Below are positions 1-9,822 of a stretch of DNA of 64,000 bases, in pieces. The notes beneath the pieces were generated by a model. It worked only from the letters and a program-made list of their open reading frames with translations, was not told where the DNA came from and ran no database searches. Both the position numbers and the translations under genes were made by a program. The first letter of the stretch is position 1, and every line of letters begins with the position of its first letter. The DNA is from Ascoidea rubescens DSM 1968 (Eukaryota > Ascomycota > Saccharomycetes > Ascoideales > Ascoideaceae), in the NCBI RefSeq assembly GCF_001661345.1, contig NW_017962922.1:186001-250000 (forward strand), read 5' to 3'.

Positions 1-1474
1 TTGTATAAACACCTCTTGGTGCAATTTTACTTATAGACTTTAATAATTGCGATTTGGCTACACCAGGGTCTCCCATAAGACAAATATTAATATCACCTCT
101 AATTTTCATACCATCTCCCATTTGTTTAGTAACACCGCCGACTAACAACAACAATAAGGCCTTTTTAACATCACTATGTCCATAAATTTCAGGTGCAATA
201 GATTGAGCTAATCTATCGTAAAAGTTGCTCTCATGTCTAATTTTATTCAATTTGTTTTCAATATCTTCGGATAATTCGATATTGTCATAGCTTTTTTTAT
301 GTTGCTTGACATATTGTGCTTCCAAATATGTATCTGTTAATAATCCTGCTTTTAATGCTCTAAATCCTGTATACGGAGAAGGTAAATAAATCCCGGTGAT
401 ATCAACACTATCACCTGGATTCAATGTACGAACTAAATCCCCATTAATATGAACAGATAGTGTTCTGGGAATATTACCAATAGGAACCTGGTTGGCTAGT
501 TCTTGAATCTTAGCATCTTGAAATGCTGAAAATTTTGAAGCTCTTGTTGACATAAATAATTGTCCCTTTGATTGGTTTTTCCTACATTCATCAGAATTGC
601 ATTCTAAAAGTGGTTGAAATGTCCTTGAATTGACCTCTTGAAATATCTCAAATCCACATTTATCACAAGTATACGCATTCACTTTGATTGAAGGCTTCAC
701 GTCAGAAACTCTTGTTATAATACCCCGAACAGTTATCAATTTACCGATACAATTACCTTTGACTTCTCTCACAGCCAAAGCCTTTCCCTTACCATAATAA
801 ATATCGGTTAAAGGTTTAAAATAAAGAAAATAACGTCTTGTCAAAGAAGATGGAAACATATTATTCTCATTCTCTTGTGTACCATTAGCGTTATTAGTTC
901 CAGGTATATTATTATTATTATTATTATTAGCAGTATTATTATTATTATTATTATTACCATTACCATCAGCCCCCAATAAACCATTAGCAATTAAATCGTC
1001 ATCATTTTCTGCCTGTAATCTTTGATTTCTCAATTTTCTCTGATGTAATATAACATCTAAAACATCATCTTTATAACCAATATCAATTGTAGGTTCAGGC
1101 AATAGTTCATCAATTACTTGGGAAAATAACTCAATATAATGATAGGCATTTGAAACAACTTGATCCACTAAAGAATCTTTTCCAACTTGTGAACCAATTT
1201 TAAACGCATTAATCTTTTCGTAAGTCTTGATGTCGTCTAGTTCAATGTAAAAAGTTGACAATTCTCGATTTGAGATCTTCTGTAATAAACTCATGTATTT
1301 AGGACCATTCCCAACCTCTTGATCAAGCTCCATTGCATCTAGGAGTATATCATCGTCGTTCTTGAAATGTTCAATAAAATCTTTAATCTTTTCGCGAATG
1401 TCTTTGTAGTTTACATGGACCTGGATAGAAGGTAGAATTGAAGAACTTGTGGTGGCTGTTGCTGCTGTGGCCAT
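1..1474 (-). CDS. MCM7: Mcm7, subunit of the Mcm2-7 replicative helicase (3' part off the window)
   Basis: Encodes the first ~490 residues of Mcm7, an AAA+ subunit of the Mcm2-7 ring that licenses origins and unwinds DNA in the nucleus. The protein starts MATAATATTSSSILPSIQVH. It has the MCM N-terminal domain, an Asn-rich insert near residues 170-190, a Cys4 zinc motif (CDKC...CNSDEC) and the run TRASKFSAFQDAKIQEL typical of Mcm7. Near the left edge comes Walker A (GDPGVAKSQLL). The reading frame runs off base 1, so Walker B and the arginine finger are outside. The start is the only ATG in an otherwise open upstream frame and aligns with the N-terminus of yeast Mcm7 (Cdc47). It lies in tandem downstream of GCN2, 378 bp away. 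Confidence 0.97.
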   Translation of the reverse strand, partial: MATAATATTSSSILPSIQVHVNYKDIREKIKDFIEHFKNDDDILLDAMELDQEVGNGPKYMSLLQKISNRELSTFYIELDDIKTYEKINAFKIGSQVGKDSLVDQVVSNAYHYIELFSQVIDELLPEPTIDIGYKDDVLDVILHQRKLRNQRLQAENDDDLIANGLLGADGNGNNNNNNNTANNNNNNNIPGTNNANGTQENENNMFPSSLTRRYFLYFKPLTDIYYGKGKALAVREVKGNCIGKLITVRGIITRVSDVKPSIKVNAYTCDKCGFEIFQEVNSRTFQPLLECNSDECRKNQSKGQLFMSTRASKFSAFQDAKIQELANQVPIGNIPRTLSVHINGDLVRTLNPGDSVDITGIYLPSPYTGFRALKAGLLTDTYLEAQYVKQHKKSYDNIELSEDIENKLNKIRHESNFYDRLAQSIAPEIYGHSDVKKALLLLLVGGVTKQMGDGMKIRGDINICLMGDPGVAKSQLLKSISKIAPRGVYT

Positions 1475-1852
1475 TGTTTCAGTTGTTTTCGCTGAAAGCT
1501 GATTACTGACTTTGTTCCAACAACAATAAACAACATTTTCAATGCCCCAATCGGTTTGAGGTTGAAAAATAAACAAAACAAATCCGCCCAATCGAGTAAT
1601 TCCCAAAATGGTAATCTGATGCCTTTTGACCCGATTTGGTTTCCGAGCTACTGAAGCTGAACTTTCGGAAATTTTTATAAATTGTATTGAAATAGAGCAC
1701 CATAAACTATCATAAAAGAGTTTTTGAAACAAAACCAAAAGAATTAAAAAAAAATATGCAGAAACAAAAATGTAAAAATAATTTGAAAGCTTTTATGGTA
1801 AAAGAAAAAAGATAAAAGATAAAAGATAAAAGATAAAAAAATACAAAAACAA
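1475..1852. other. GCN2-MCM7 intergenic region
   Basis: Holds the GCN2 3' end and the MCM7 promoter. On the minus strand the MCM7 frame stays open without an ATG for about 105 codons upstream of the start. I see no MluI cell-cycle box (ACGCGT). An 8-bp A-rich tandem repeat lies at 1811-1838. Confidence 0.6.
1811..1838. repeat. 8-bp tandem repeat (GATAAAAG-type), about 3.5 copies
   Basis: Consecutive GATAAAA units sit just past the GCN2 stop codon, in its presumed 3' UTR. This is a simple slippage-type repeat. Confidence 0.8.
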
Positions 1853-4800
1853 CTATCTTTGTAAATCACAGATTGCTGCTTTATCAGTCTTAGAGTTATA
1901 AATAATGGCCCATTTTCCATGTCTATTGGCTTCTCTAGAAAGTGCAGTGTATATGTTACTTAAGTGGCCCCTGTAAGTCGCATTGGAAGCACCTCCTACC
2001 TTTCTCATCCATTCCTCTGACAGATCCAACGAGGTGATGCAGATCATATCAACAACAGAATCTCTGACATCCACAATGAAGACTGATGCCTTCGATAGCT
2101 CATCAAAAAGTGTTTTCACTTCACTAGTGGCCTTGAACAAATCTTTGTCAACTTTCCCTCGATTTTTTCGACCTTTCAATGCATCATTGACAATTGTTTC
2201 AAATTTATTCAGTAGAGTAGTCATTTGAGGCTCATCAAGTTCATGAAGCGAGTTGGAGAGTTCTGACAATGATAAGTCGTCTTGGACAACATTTTTCTTT
2301 TCATCCCTCACAGGAATAATTTTGGATTTCAAAACAGAGATCAATGTTTTTATATCATAATCATTTTCATTTCCATTTTCCAAGTCTTTAAGCCTATAAG
2401 GCTTGTATGTTGATTTTTGAGCAGTGCTAGATCCTTGTTGATGTCTAATGGAAACAACATTATTTGTTCCGTCAATTTTTGCTGCAGAAATTATATCATC
2501 AATAGTAGTGCAACCTCTCAATAAATCTGCTGAAATACCATTTTCCCATAATCCTGTTAACACTTCAGGCGCAATACTCAATGAGAATTCATCAGTTAAA
2601 ACCAACACATCACATCTTTTTGGAACTAATTGGCTGCCGTTGTTACTTTTTTGGTTTAGATTAAAATTTCTCATGTTTGACTTGTAATAATTCTTCATTA
2701 CATTGAATATTACTTCCCAAGAAAGATTAAACCCAACAGCATGAGAAGAAATTATTCTCGAATTTCTTGATTTAGCTAGGTTTGAAATCAACCTATCATA
2801 TCGCCCTCCAGCTGCTAAAACTTTTTTAGTCATTAATTTGGATCGCTTTTCTTTTGTCTGATATATAATTTGAAACATTATTCCACCTTTATAGAACTTT
2901 GCACCATAGTTACTCAACGGGGAAATATAAACAGGCATACCAATTTTAAATAACTTTAAATACGATAATAATTTTGAAATGTATTGAAACGCATTATCAA
3001 TTTTGTTCAAACTAGGACTATCAACCATAATCTTATGCAACCGTTTTTTAGCATTAAAAACATCAATTGAAAAATCATAAAGTTTGAGATCATTTAACAC
3101 AGAAGTCGAAATGTTGAGTTGTGAATGTAGCTCATTAATAATAGCATCAATGTTTTTGGATATACCGAGAATTGATAACCGTTGTAATACAGCTGATCTT
3201 TTTGCTGGGTTGATAGACAAATGGTCAAAAATTGAATCAATGATATCAGAGTGGTTCAATATAATAGATACATTTTGCATTTTAAACGCCGGTAGTTTAC
3301 TTATTATTTCATCTATCACCTTTAAGCATTCTGCATCATTGAATGGCAACCCACTTGAATCAATAGTAATAATATCAAAATCAATTTCCTTATATGTGAA
3401 TGGTCGACCGCCAGCTTTATTCAGTCTAAACACTGATTCACATCTGAATAACTTTTGAATGGGTAATGTTTTTTTGGATAATAATTTGGCTAATGGCAAT
3501 GTCAAATCATACCTCAATTGAAGTAATGATCCTGATTTATCTAAAACTTCATATATTTTTTGATTATCATATAAAGGGGACCTTGGAAACACTGTAGTAT
3601 CGATCAAACTTTCCAAAGCACCATGTAGTCTGAATATTTTGGTAATCTCCTCAATTATTTGAGATTTTAATATAAAGTCAAACCCAGATAAATGAGTATC
3701 TTTAATGCTGTCAAATCTCAAGTCCCTTTCAATGTCGTAGGGCTGAGTGAAAAATGCTTCTCTTACTCTTTGTTGCCATGGAGCTTTGGGGTCAGTTAAT
3801 TTTGATAGAATATCACGCATAGTATCATGTTGAAGACTTTTAGAAATAGGAATCTTATTCGATTTTAACAAAGTTGTTGCATCAGGTCTTTCATCAGGAT
3901 TATGGCTTAATAACGACAAAATAATCTCCTTTTCAACTAATAATTTCTTTGAATTGAAAGATTTAGGAAAAACTACTTTTTCAGTTCTTAAATCTCTTAA
4001 AATTCTAACACGTTCCATTGCAGTACTGAATTTATAAACCATTTCAAAAAAAATAATTCCTAATGAATACATATCGACTTTTCTATTATAGGTGCTGCCA
4101 TCTGCCACTTCATTTGCACTGTACATTACGGTTCCAACATCAGAAGTCATATCTTCAAGATTCAATGATTGTTTAAAGCCCCCACTGTTTGAGCCAGAAT
4201 GCACCACATTTTTTGCTAAACCAAAATCACCAATTTTGACATTTTCATTTTCATCTATAAAGATATTCATCGGTTTTAAATCCCGATGTATAATGTTTTG
4301 TGAGTGTATATGTTCCAAACCTTCCAAGATTTGAGTAAATAGTTTCCAATATTTTTCACTATTTCGGGGCAAGTCTTCATTTTCAATCAAATCCTTCAAT
4401 GTTTTCTTTTCACAATATTCCATTTGTATATACAAAATAACTCCTTTCACTCTTTTATTTTTCTTTTTTGAAGAAATGCTTTTAAGGCTATCTTCTTCTG
4501 ATCCATGATCGCTCCCAAAAACAATATTAGACATGCTGCTATTAACATCTTCTTCAAAAGTGATATGATCATATTTACTATCATTGTCATCAAATTCAAC
4601 TGAATTTTCATCATCGCTGTTAAAATCTTGATCAGAATCATCAGTAAAACTTTGATCACCAATGGAATAAGCATGAGAAGGTGGCTTTTGCACAGAATTG
4701 GAAACAAAATCCAATGTAAAACTATTGTCTCTACTATTAAAAGCAGAGGGCTTTTTAAGCTTTTGTTTATAGCTGGAATCAGAGTCTTCATCAGATTCAG

Positions 4801-6826
4801 ACCCAGTCTCAATAGCACTTTCGTCCAAATAAAGGGGAATTTCTTCCATCCAAGCTGTATAATATCTAACAACATATTGATGATTTAATCTAGAAATCAA
4901 TAAAACTTCTGTTAAAAATGAATCTTCAAGAGACTGTTCTCTAATCTTTTTTATTGCGTAGAACATACCATCAAGATGATTTCTTGCTTTTACAACTTCA
5001 CCATATGCACCACGACCCAATAGGGCGACTTCTTCAAAATCATTTTGATAGCGGGAATATCGTGGCATAGAAGATATTGATGATGAAGATAGATAATAAC
5101 CACTTCCTCTTCTAGAATTTTGTCGAGAAGATGTTCCTGACAATAAGTTTTTATTATTGTGGCTAAACAGAGCATTAAAACTATTCTCATTTTCCATACT
5201 AAAGTCATTTCTCAAAAAAGTGCAAGTGAAACATTCTATAGGAAGTAGTCTTTTCCTTGGATTTTTGTGAAAGACTTTGTTTAAAAATTCATCAACAGTT
5301 GAATCCAAGTTTTCTGCTGCTAAATATTGAACAGGATTTGAATAATTTAAATAAACATTGATGCCACTAATCATTTGAACAAATGTACAACCTAAATACC
5401 ATACGTCTGTTTTTCTTTGAGGTTGAGCTTTAGGTCTATTTTGAAGTTCTGGAGCTTTCCAAACAGAGTTGATATCATTTTTTAGAACAATTTCAACTTT
5501 ATTTTCTGAATCAATTAAATCATTGGGATGTTGATTTAACATTTGGATTAATCGATAACCATAACATCCATGAGCTAATTTAATGGTTGGTAAAAAATTT
5601 CCCTCATTAGAACCTAGATAGACTGAATTCAAACAAAGAGCTTTATGATTGTGACCACTTTTTTGTAAAAAATCTACGACTTCAATCAACTGGATTAACC
5701 AAGATCTTGCCAATTTAAGATTGATAGTGTTGGTGGTTAATAATAAGTCATATAGGGTTCCTCTAGGAATGTAATCAGTTAAGATTTTGACCTTTAGATA
5801 ATAGTTATTGATAGAGTTTTGATTAGGATTTGTGGAGTAATCTATTCTTTCGATTTGAACAGCATGAGTAGATAAGAGACCATTATTTTTCAATTTTGCT
5901 ACGCTCTCCAATTCGACTTCTAGTATTTCAATTTCTTTTTTACCTGAGCTTGTAGTCCAGTATTTATTTATTAAATTGATTTCGGTTAGCATGAAGATTA
6001 ATTCTTCGTCTTTGACAACAAATGTAGAAGATGTAGCATTTTTAATGTATTTATAAGGTTTCACAATATACTGTTTGCCAAAGGATAATAGATCTGAAGA
6101 CTTTATCAGTATAAGGTTATTGACAGCTTGAAATTTTATATATTTGTTTTTAATTTCAATTTGTTTGTTGAAAACTTTTACTGAACCATTTTGAATTAAA
6201 TCTTTTGGTGGTAATAAAATTGAGTCATTTGATTTTAATTGATCCAAAAGTTTCAAATCATCCTTTGAGTTATTTAGAGAAGATAAGTTTGAAATTTTTA
6301 ATTCGTCTTCTCTCATTTTTTTCAAGTATTGTTTCTCCAATTCTTTATTTTTTTGAGACTGGATTTCAATTTTTTCCAATTCTTTTTGTCTTTGTAGTTC
6401 CTTGTTTTTTAAACGACTGATTCTTTCTTCTTCTAGTGAAGATGTTTTAGCTATATCTTGATATTGATCCAATAATTCTTTTATTTCTTCTGCAATATCA
6501 AAAATCATCTGTTGACCCTTTAGTTGGGTTGCTTTTTTGTGGATGGTTTTTTCAATTGATTTGATTTGGGAGGCTAGGACATTTTTGGGAGTTATTATTT
6601 TGAAAATTGGAATGGTTAGTGGATAGGTTGATGTCATTTGAACCTCCAAGATCAAAGATAAGGTTGGATCTCTATCGCCATGAGATTTCAAAAAGATTTG
6701 AAATCTTGGAGGAGGTAGTTTATTCCAAGCAGTTGATTTAACGGGGTTGTTTTTGAAGTCTTCCATATATATTGATTTTAAAGTCCCAAATTCTTCATCT
6801 TGAATTTGTTTATACTGTTTTTCCAT
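1853..6826 (-). CDS. GCN2: Gcn2, eIF2-alpha kinase sensing uncharged tRNA
   Basis: 1657 aa, almost the length of S. cerevisiae Gcn2 (1659). Gcn2 phosphorylates eIF2-alpha on amino-acid starvation when uncharged tRNA binds, lowering general translation and raising GCN4 translation. Domains in order: RWD (about 10-120, binds Gcn1); a charged coiled segment; a pseudokinase (about 240-540); the active kinase, with glycine loop GRGAYGEVV near 604, an acidic Ser/Asp-rich insert near 680-790, catalytic HRDLKPMNIF near 850 and DFG soon after; a HisRS-like domain (about 1060-1480) with motif-2-like LFRCESVFRLNKAGGRPF; and a C-terminal ribosome-binding/dimer domain. No intron is needed. One of its rare CTG codons is at 2021-2023. 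Confidence 0.98.
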   Translation of the reverse strand: MEKQYKQIQDEEFGTLKSIYMEDFKNNPVKSTAWNKLPPPRFQIFLKSHGDRDPTLSLILEVQMTSTYPLTIPIFKIITPKNVLASQIKSIEKTIHKKATQLKGQQMIFDIAEEIKELLDQYQDIAKTSSLEEERISRLKNKELQRQKELEKIEIQSQKNKELEKQYLKKMREDELKISNLSSLNNSKDDLKLLDQLKSNDSILLPPKDLIQNGSVKVFNKQIEIKNKYIKFQAVNNLILIKSSDLLSFGKQYIVKPYKYIKNATSSTFVVKDEELIFMLTEINLINKYWTTSSGKKEIEILEVELESVAKLKNNGLLSTHAVQIERIDYSTNPNQNSINNYYLKVKILTDYIPRGTLYDLLLTTNTINLKLARSWLIQLIEVVDFLQKSGHNHKALCLNSVYLGSNEGNFLPTIKLAHGCYGYRLIQMLNQHPNDLIDSENKVEIVLKNDINSVWKAPELQNRPKAQPQRKTDVWYLGCTFVQMISGINVYLNYSNPVQYLAAENLDSTVDEFLNKVFHKNPRKRLLPIECFTCTFLRNDFSMENENSFNALFSHNNKNLLSGTSSRQNSRRGSGYYLSSSSISSMPRYSRYQNDFEEVALLGRGAYGEVVKARNHLDGMFYAIKKIREQSLEDSFLTEVLLISRLNHQYVVRYYTAWMEEIPLYLDESAIETGSESDEDSDSSYKQKLKKPSAFNSRDNSFTLDFVSNSVQKPPSHAYSIGDQSFTDDSDQDFNSDDENSVEFDDNDSKYDHITFEEDVNSSMSNIVFGSDHGSEEDSLKSISSKKKNKRVKGVILYIQMEYCEKKTLKDLIENEDLPRNSEKYWKLFTQILEGLEHIHSQNIIHRDLKPMNIFIDENENVKIGDFGLAKNVVHSGSNSGGFKQSLNLEDMTSDVGTVMYSANEVADGSTYNRKVDMYSLGIIFFEMVYKFSTAMERVRILRDLRTEKVVFPKSFNSKKLLVEKEIILSLLSHNPDERPDATTLLKSNKIPISKSLQHDTMRDILSKLTDPKAPWQQRVREAFFTQPYDIERDLRFDSIKDTHLSGFDFILKSQIIEEITKIFRLHGALESLIDTTVFPRSPLYDNQKIYEVLDKSGSLLQLRYDLTLPLAKLLSKKTLPIQKLFRCESVFRLNKAGGRPFTYKEIDFDIITIDSSGLPFNDAECLKVIDEIISKLPAFKMQNVSIILNHSDIIDSIFDHLSINPAKRSAVLQRLSILGISKNIDAIINELHSQLNISTSVLNDLKLYDFSIDVFNAKKRLHKIMVDSPSLNKIDNAFQYISKLLSYLKLFKIGMPVYISPLSNYGAKFYKGGIMFQIIYQTKEKRSKLMTKKVLAAGGRYDRLISNLAKSRNSRIISSHAVGFNLSWEVIFNVMKNYYKSNMRNFNLNQKSNNGSQLVPKRCDVLVLTDEFSLSIAPEVLTGLWENGISADLLRGCTTIDDIISAAKIDGTNNVVSIRHQQGSSTAQKSTYKPYRLKDLENGNENDYDIKTLISVLKSKIIPVRDEKKNVVQDDLSLSELSNSLHELDEPQMTTLLNKFETIVNDALKGRKNRGKVDKDLFKATSEVKTLFDELSKASVFIVDVRDSVVDMICITSLDLSEEWMRKVGGASNATYRGHLSNIYTALSREANRHGKWAIIYNSKTDKAAICDLQR

Positions 6827-7548
6827 TGTGAAAGATTATGTAGAGTGCGTCGAGTCGTTGATGGTGGTGCTCGCTAAATTTGTTCATGAATATGAGTTAG
6901 GAAAGAATGCTTTCATTGAAATAAGGAATATGGTGTTAAATTAGTACGGGATATTCTTTTGGAGAGATAAAGCTAATTGTTGGATAATCTTTTGTCTTGG
7001 AAAGTGTGAATTAAGGTAAATTTGCACAATGGAGAAATGACACTTTGAGGACATTTTTTGACTTTTGATTTTGGCGAGGCAAAAAGAAAAATGAGGGAAA
7101 GAACCAGCGGTGGGGGACGGATTCCCCTTTTTGGATTTCTGAGCAGATTTAGCATCTGATTAAGACTGTTGAGGTGAGTTGTTTGAGAAGTGATAGGAGT
7201 TGTGTTTATTGGAGAAAGAGATCTATTGGAAGCAAAAGAGCTATAGGAGAAGTGTTTGTGAAAAGAAAAAGGGGCAAAATATGTATATAGGCACAAGAAA
7301 TCGATATTAATTTGCATGACATGATGTGAAGTAACCAAGGAAAAAAAGAGACAGTGATAAAGAAATAAAAAGATAAAATATATGTATGTATGGATCTAGC
7401 AAGACAGAGACAGAAACAGAATAAGAAAAAACAATAAAAATATAGAGGAATAGAAAAAAGAAAAAAAAAAGAAAAAAAATAAGTTTTCATTAGTGAATAT
7501 TAAGCTAAGTAGAATATTAAGATAGAGATGTTATTGAGGTGATTTTGA
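6827..7548. other. ERG12-GCN2 intergenic region
   Basis: Carries the ERG12 3' end and the GCN2 promoter. Purine-rich runs and short open frames appear, but none has family resemblance or a credible start. No RNA gene or repeat of note was seen. Confidence 0.5.
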
Positions 7549-9075
7549 TTACCAAAACCTCCATTCAGGGTTATTTTCAATACCAATGAATTTTTCAATA
7601 TTTATTTTTGATTCGATTGAAATGAAACCATTTGGAGTGAAGTGACTTAAATCAACAGTTGGATCATTTAGATTCGTGGATGGATTAACACTTGGATACA
7701 TTAGACCAACACCTTTACCGCCTAAAGTTGTTTCGAAAGCTTCAAAACCTTCGTTTTGATATTGGTTTAAAAGGGAATCAATTTTGGAGGTATCAATATC
7801 ATCTTTCAAGAGCGTTATAGCACAACCACCACCTCCAGCGCCTGTTAATTTGGTTTCGCCAAGATCTAATTTATCAGCTAATAGTTTCACTTTTTCTAAA
7901 GAAGGATGAGATACACCGAGGGAGACTAATAAACCATGGTTAATTCTGAATAAATCTCTTAAACGATTTTTGGAATCGTTATCGAAAAAAGGTCTGATTA
8001 TTAGATTATAAGCTTCTTTGGTTAGGCTTTCGATTGCATCTAAGATTGAGCCAGATACTAAAGGAAATTGGTTAGTTAGGGAGGCTACTTTTGATACTAA
8101 ATCAGATGTCTTTCTTGGATGAGCAGTATTAGTTAATAATAATTTCAAGGTTGGGAAGTTTTTAATTAGGGTTTTGACAGAGGGAATTGAGGATTTCATT
8201 CTTTGAAACATAATGGCACCGCCGTGACAAGCAACAGTGTTATCAATACCTGATGGATTACCGTGGATACATTTTTCAGCCATAAAAGACCAGGAATCAA
8301 TAAAGGAGGAATCAGTTGAGTTAGTTATGGAGAAATCGTCATACTGCAAAGTGGGAGGACTGACATGAGTACCTAAGATTGATAACGAAGCGGCTAAACA
8401 GACAGCCATTGAAGCAGAAGAGCCCAAACCGGCGCCAATGGGCAAAGTTGATCTGATAGTGAAAGTACAGGCAGGAGTGGATTTGTTTAATAAAAAAAGA
8501 TAGAGGTAAAGAAAGGCATAAGCCGAATTATAGTGAATTGGGTTAGTGATATCATAGATAAATTCGGATAATTTTGATACAACTTCGGGAATTAAAGATT
8601 CTGTTGGTTTTGGTCTAAAGACTGGTGTATTATCGACGTTATTAGATGGAATTATTGACCAAGGCAAATCAGAGATTTTCCAAGAATGAGAAAAGTCGAT
8701 ATCGGGCAAGTCTAGTTTGATGAAGTCTTTATCTTTATCTCCATTGGGAGAAACTAATAGATAAGTTCTTAGGGATACAGCGGCAGCAATAGCAGGCTTT
8801 TGCAAGGCAGAGAAAGAAAATGGGGGGGAGGGAAAAAAAGTTAGTACAAAGTGAAAAATTATGATTAAGTTTCGATTAAAAACAAGTGGAAGAATATACA
8901 AGGAACGAATATGAATAATTAGCAAGGAGTAACAAGACAAAAAAACAGAGCTAATAATTGAGTAGTTTCGAAACGCTGGGAATGAGAGAGAAATACATAC
9001 TTTTCCATATACAGCAGCATGTTCACCAAAGATGATGACCTTTCCAGGTGCAGAAACAACGAAGGACTTTTCCAT
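7549..9075 (-). CDS. ERG12: Mevalonate kinase, one in-frame intron
   Basis: GHMP-family kinase that phosphorylates mevalonate in the cytosolic isoprenoid/ergosterol pathway. Exons are 9001-9075 and 7549-8796, giving 440 aa (S. cerevisiae 443). Exon 1 ends GEHAAVYGK and exon 2 resumes PAIAAAVSLRTYLL, the exact family junction. The 204-nt intron (8797-9000) starts GTATGT, has branch site TACTAAC (8840-8846) and ends AAAAG, an AAG acceptor. Its length is a multiple of three with no stop, so retention would insert 68 residues. Other family motifs are the ATP loop LPIGAGLGSSASMA, the EKCIHGNPSGIDN stretch and KLTGAGGGGCAIT near the C-terminus. There are no CTG codons. The tRNA-Tyr lies 300 bp upstream. 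Confidence 0.96.
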   Translation of the reverse strand: MEKSFVVSAPGKVIIFGEHAAVYGKVCISLSFPAFRNYSIISSVFLSCYSLLIIHIRSLYILPLVFNRNLIIIFHFVLTFFPSPPFSFSALQKPAIAAAVSLRTYLLVSPNGDKDKDFIKLDLPDIDFSHSWKISDLPWSIIPSNNVDNTPVFRPKPTESLIPEVVSKLSEFIYDITNPIHYNSAYAFLYLYLFLLNKSTPACTFTIRSTLPIGAGLGSSASMAVCLAASLSILGTHVSPPTLQYDDFSITNSTDSSFIDSWSFMAEKCIHGNPSGIDNTVACHGGAIMFQRMKSSIPSVKTLIKNFPTLKLLLTNTAHPRKTSDLVSKVASLTNQFPLVSGSILDAIESLTKEAYNLIIRPFFDNDSKNRLRDLFRINHGLLVSLGVSHPSLEKVKLLADKLDLGETKLTGAGGGGCAITLLKDDIDTSKIDSLLNQYQNEGFEAFETTLGGKGVGLMYPSVNPSTNLNDPTVDLSHFTPNGFISIESKINIEKFIGIENNPEWRFW

Positions 9076-9375
9076 TTACAACAAGAGCAGGGACATTAAA
9101 GGGGCAAGAGGACAAAGCACAGCGTGAAGTGGAGCGGGAAGCAGAGGAGGAAAAAGAAGAAAAAGAAAAGAAACAGAAGTCGAGCGAAACGCCTATATAT
9201 AAGAGATGCGATGATCTGGAGGAAGTTCTTCACAAGAAGCACAGCTGAGCGTAAACGACACAGCGCGCTGAAGCCTTCCGCGGCAAAAGCGCAGTCGTAT
9301 AGCAACAGCAGCGTGAACCCGCGGGAGTGGTCCATTGTGCTGCCTGAAAGTGGAAACCACAAAAACAGCAAAAAA

Positions 9376-9471
9376 TCTCCCAGGGGTGAGTCGAACACCC
9401 GATCTCAAGATTACTTTTGTTCAAAGTGAAACATTACAGTCTCGCGCCTTAGCCAGCTTGGCCACTGGGAG
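9376..9471 (-). tRNA. tY(GUA): tRNA-Tyr (anticodon GUA) with intron
   Basis: Read on the minus strand, acceptor CTCCCAG pairs fully with CTGGGAG, followed by discriminator A. The D arm is GCCAAG...GGC, the anticodon stem is CGAGA/TCTTG with loop CTGTAAA, and the T arm is GGGTG-TTCGACT-CACCC. Between anticodon-loop positions 37 and 38 is a 22-nt intron, as in yeast tRNA-Tyr genes. The mature length is 74 nt before CCA. Confidence 0.97.
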
Positions 9472-9822
9472 GATTTCTACTATTTCGTATTTTTAATATA
9501 TTTATCTAAAGTATTATATAGTAATATAGCAATATAGCAAGATCCTAAAATCCTAAAATCCTTTTTATTTGATTTGTGTAGGTTTTCTTCCTGTAAATTC
9601 AGGTTTTCCTCCACCTTGCTTAGAATTAAGGAATTGGTTTGGTTATATATTAAACAATAGTCTATAGCTACTATATAGGTCTACGAGTCCCATATGGCTG
9701 GCCCGCGGTCACAGAATATTAATAATGTTAATAATAATAGTAATATAGCTATGTTTTATTTATTGTATAAAAGACGTTAAATTATATAGAAAAACAAATT
9801 TTAGGTCAGTGGCACACTCATT
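9472..9822. other. Spacer between ECM4 and tRNA-Tyr
   Basis: AT-rich spacer holding the ECM4 3' end and the tRNA upstream flank. It contains an isolated CCGCGG-containing patch near 9701. No gene or clear regulatory motif was found. Confidence 0.5.

Noticed and set aside
7206-7490. Hydrophobic minus frame near 7.2-7.5 kb
   Set aside because: Low-complexity Phe/Leu translation of a purine-rich tract; no ATG context or homology.
9048-9429. Several overlapping short frames between ERG12 and tRNA-Tyr
   Set aside because: They overlap the tRNA and the promoter, lie in all frames, and are driven by a purine-rich composition.
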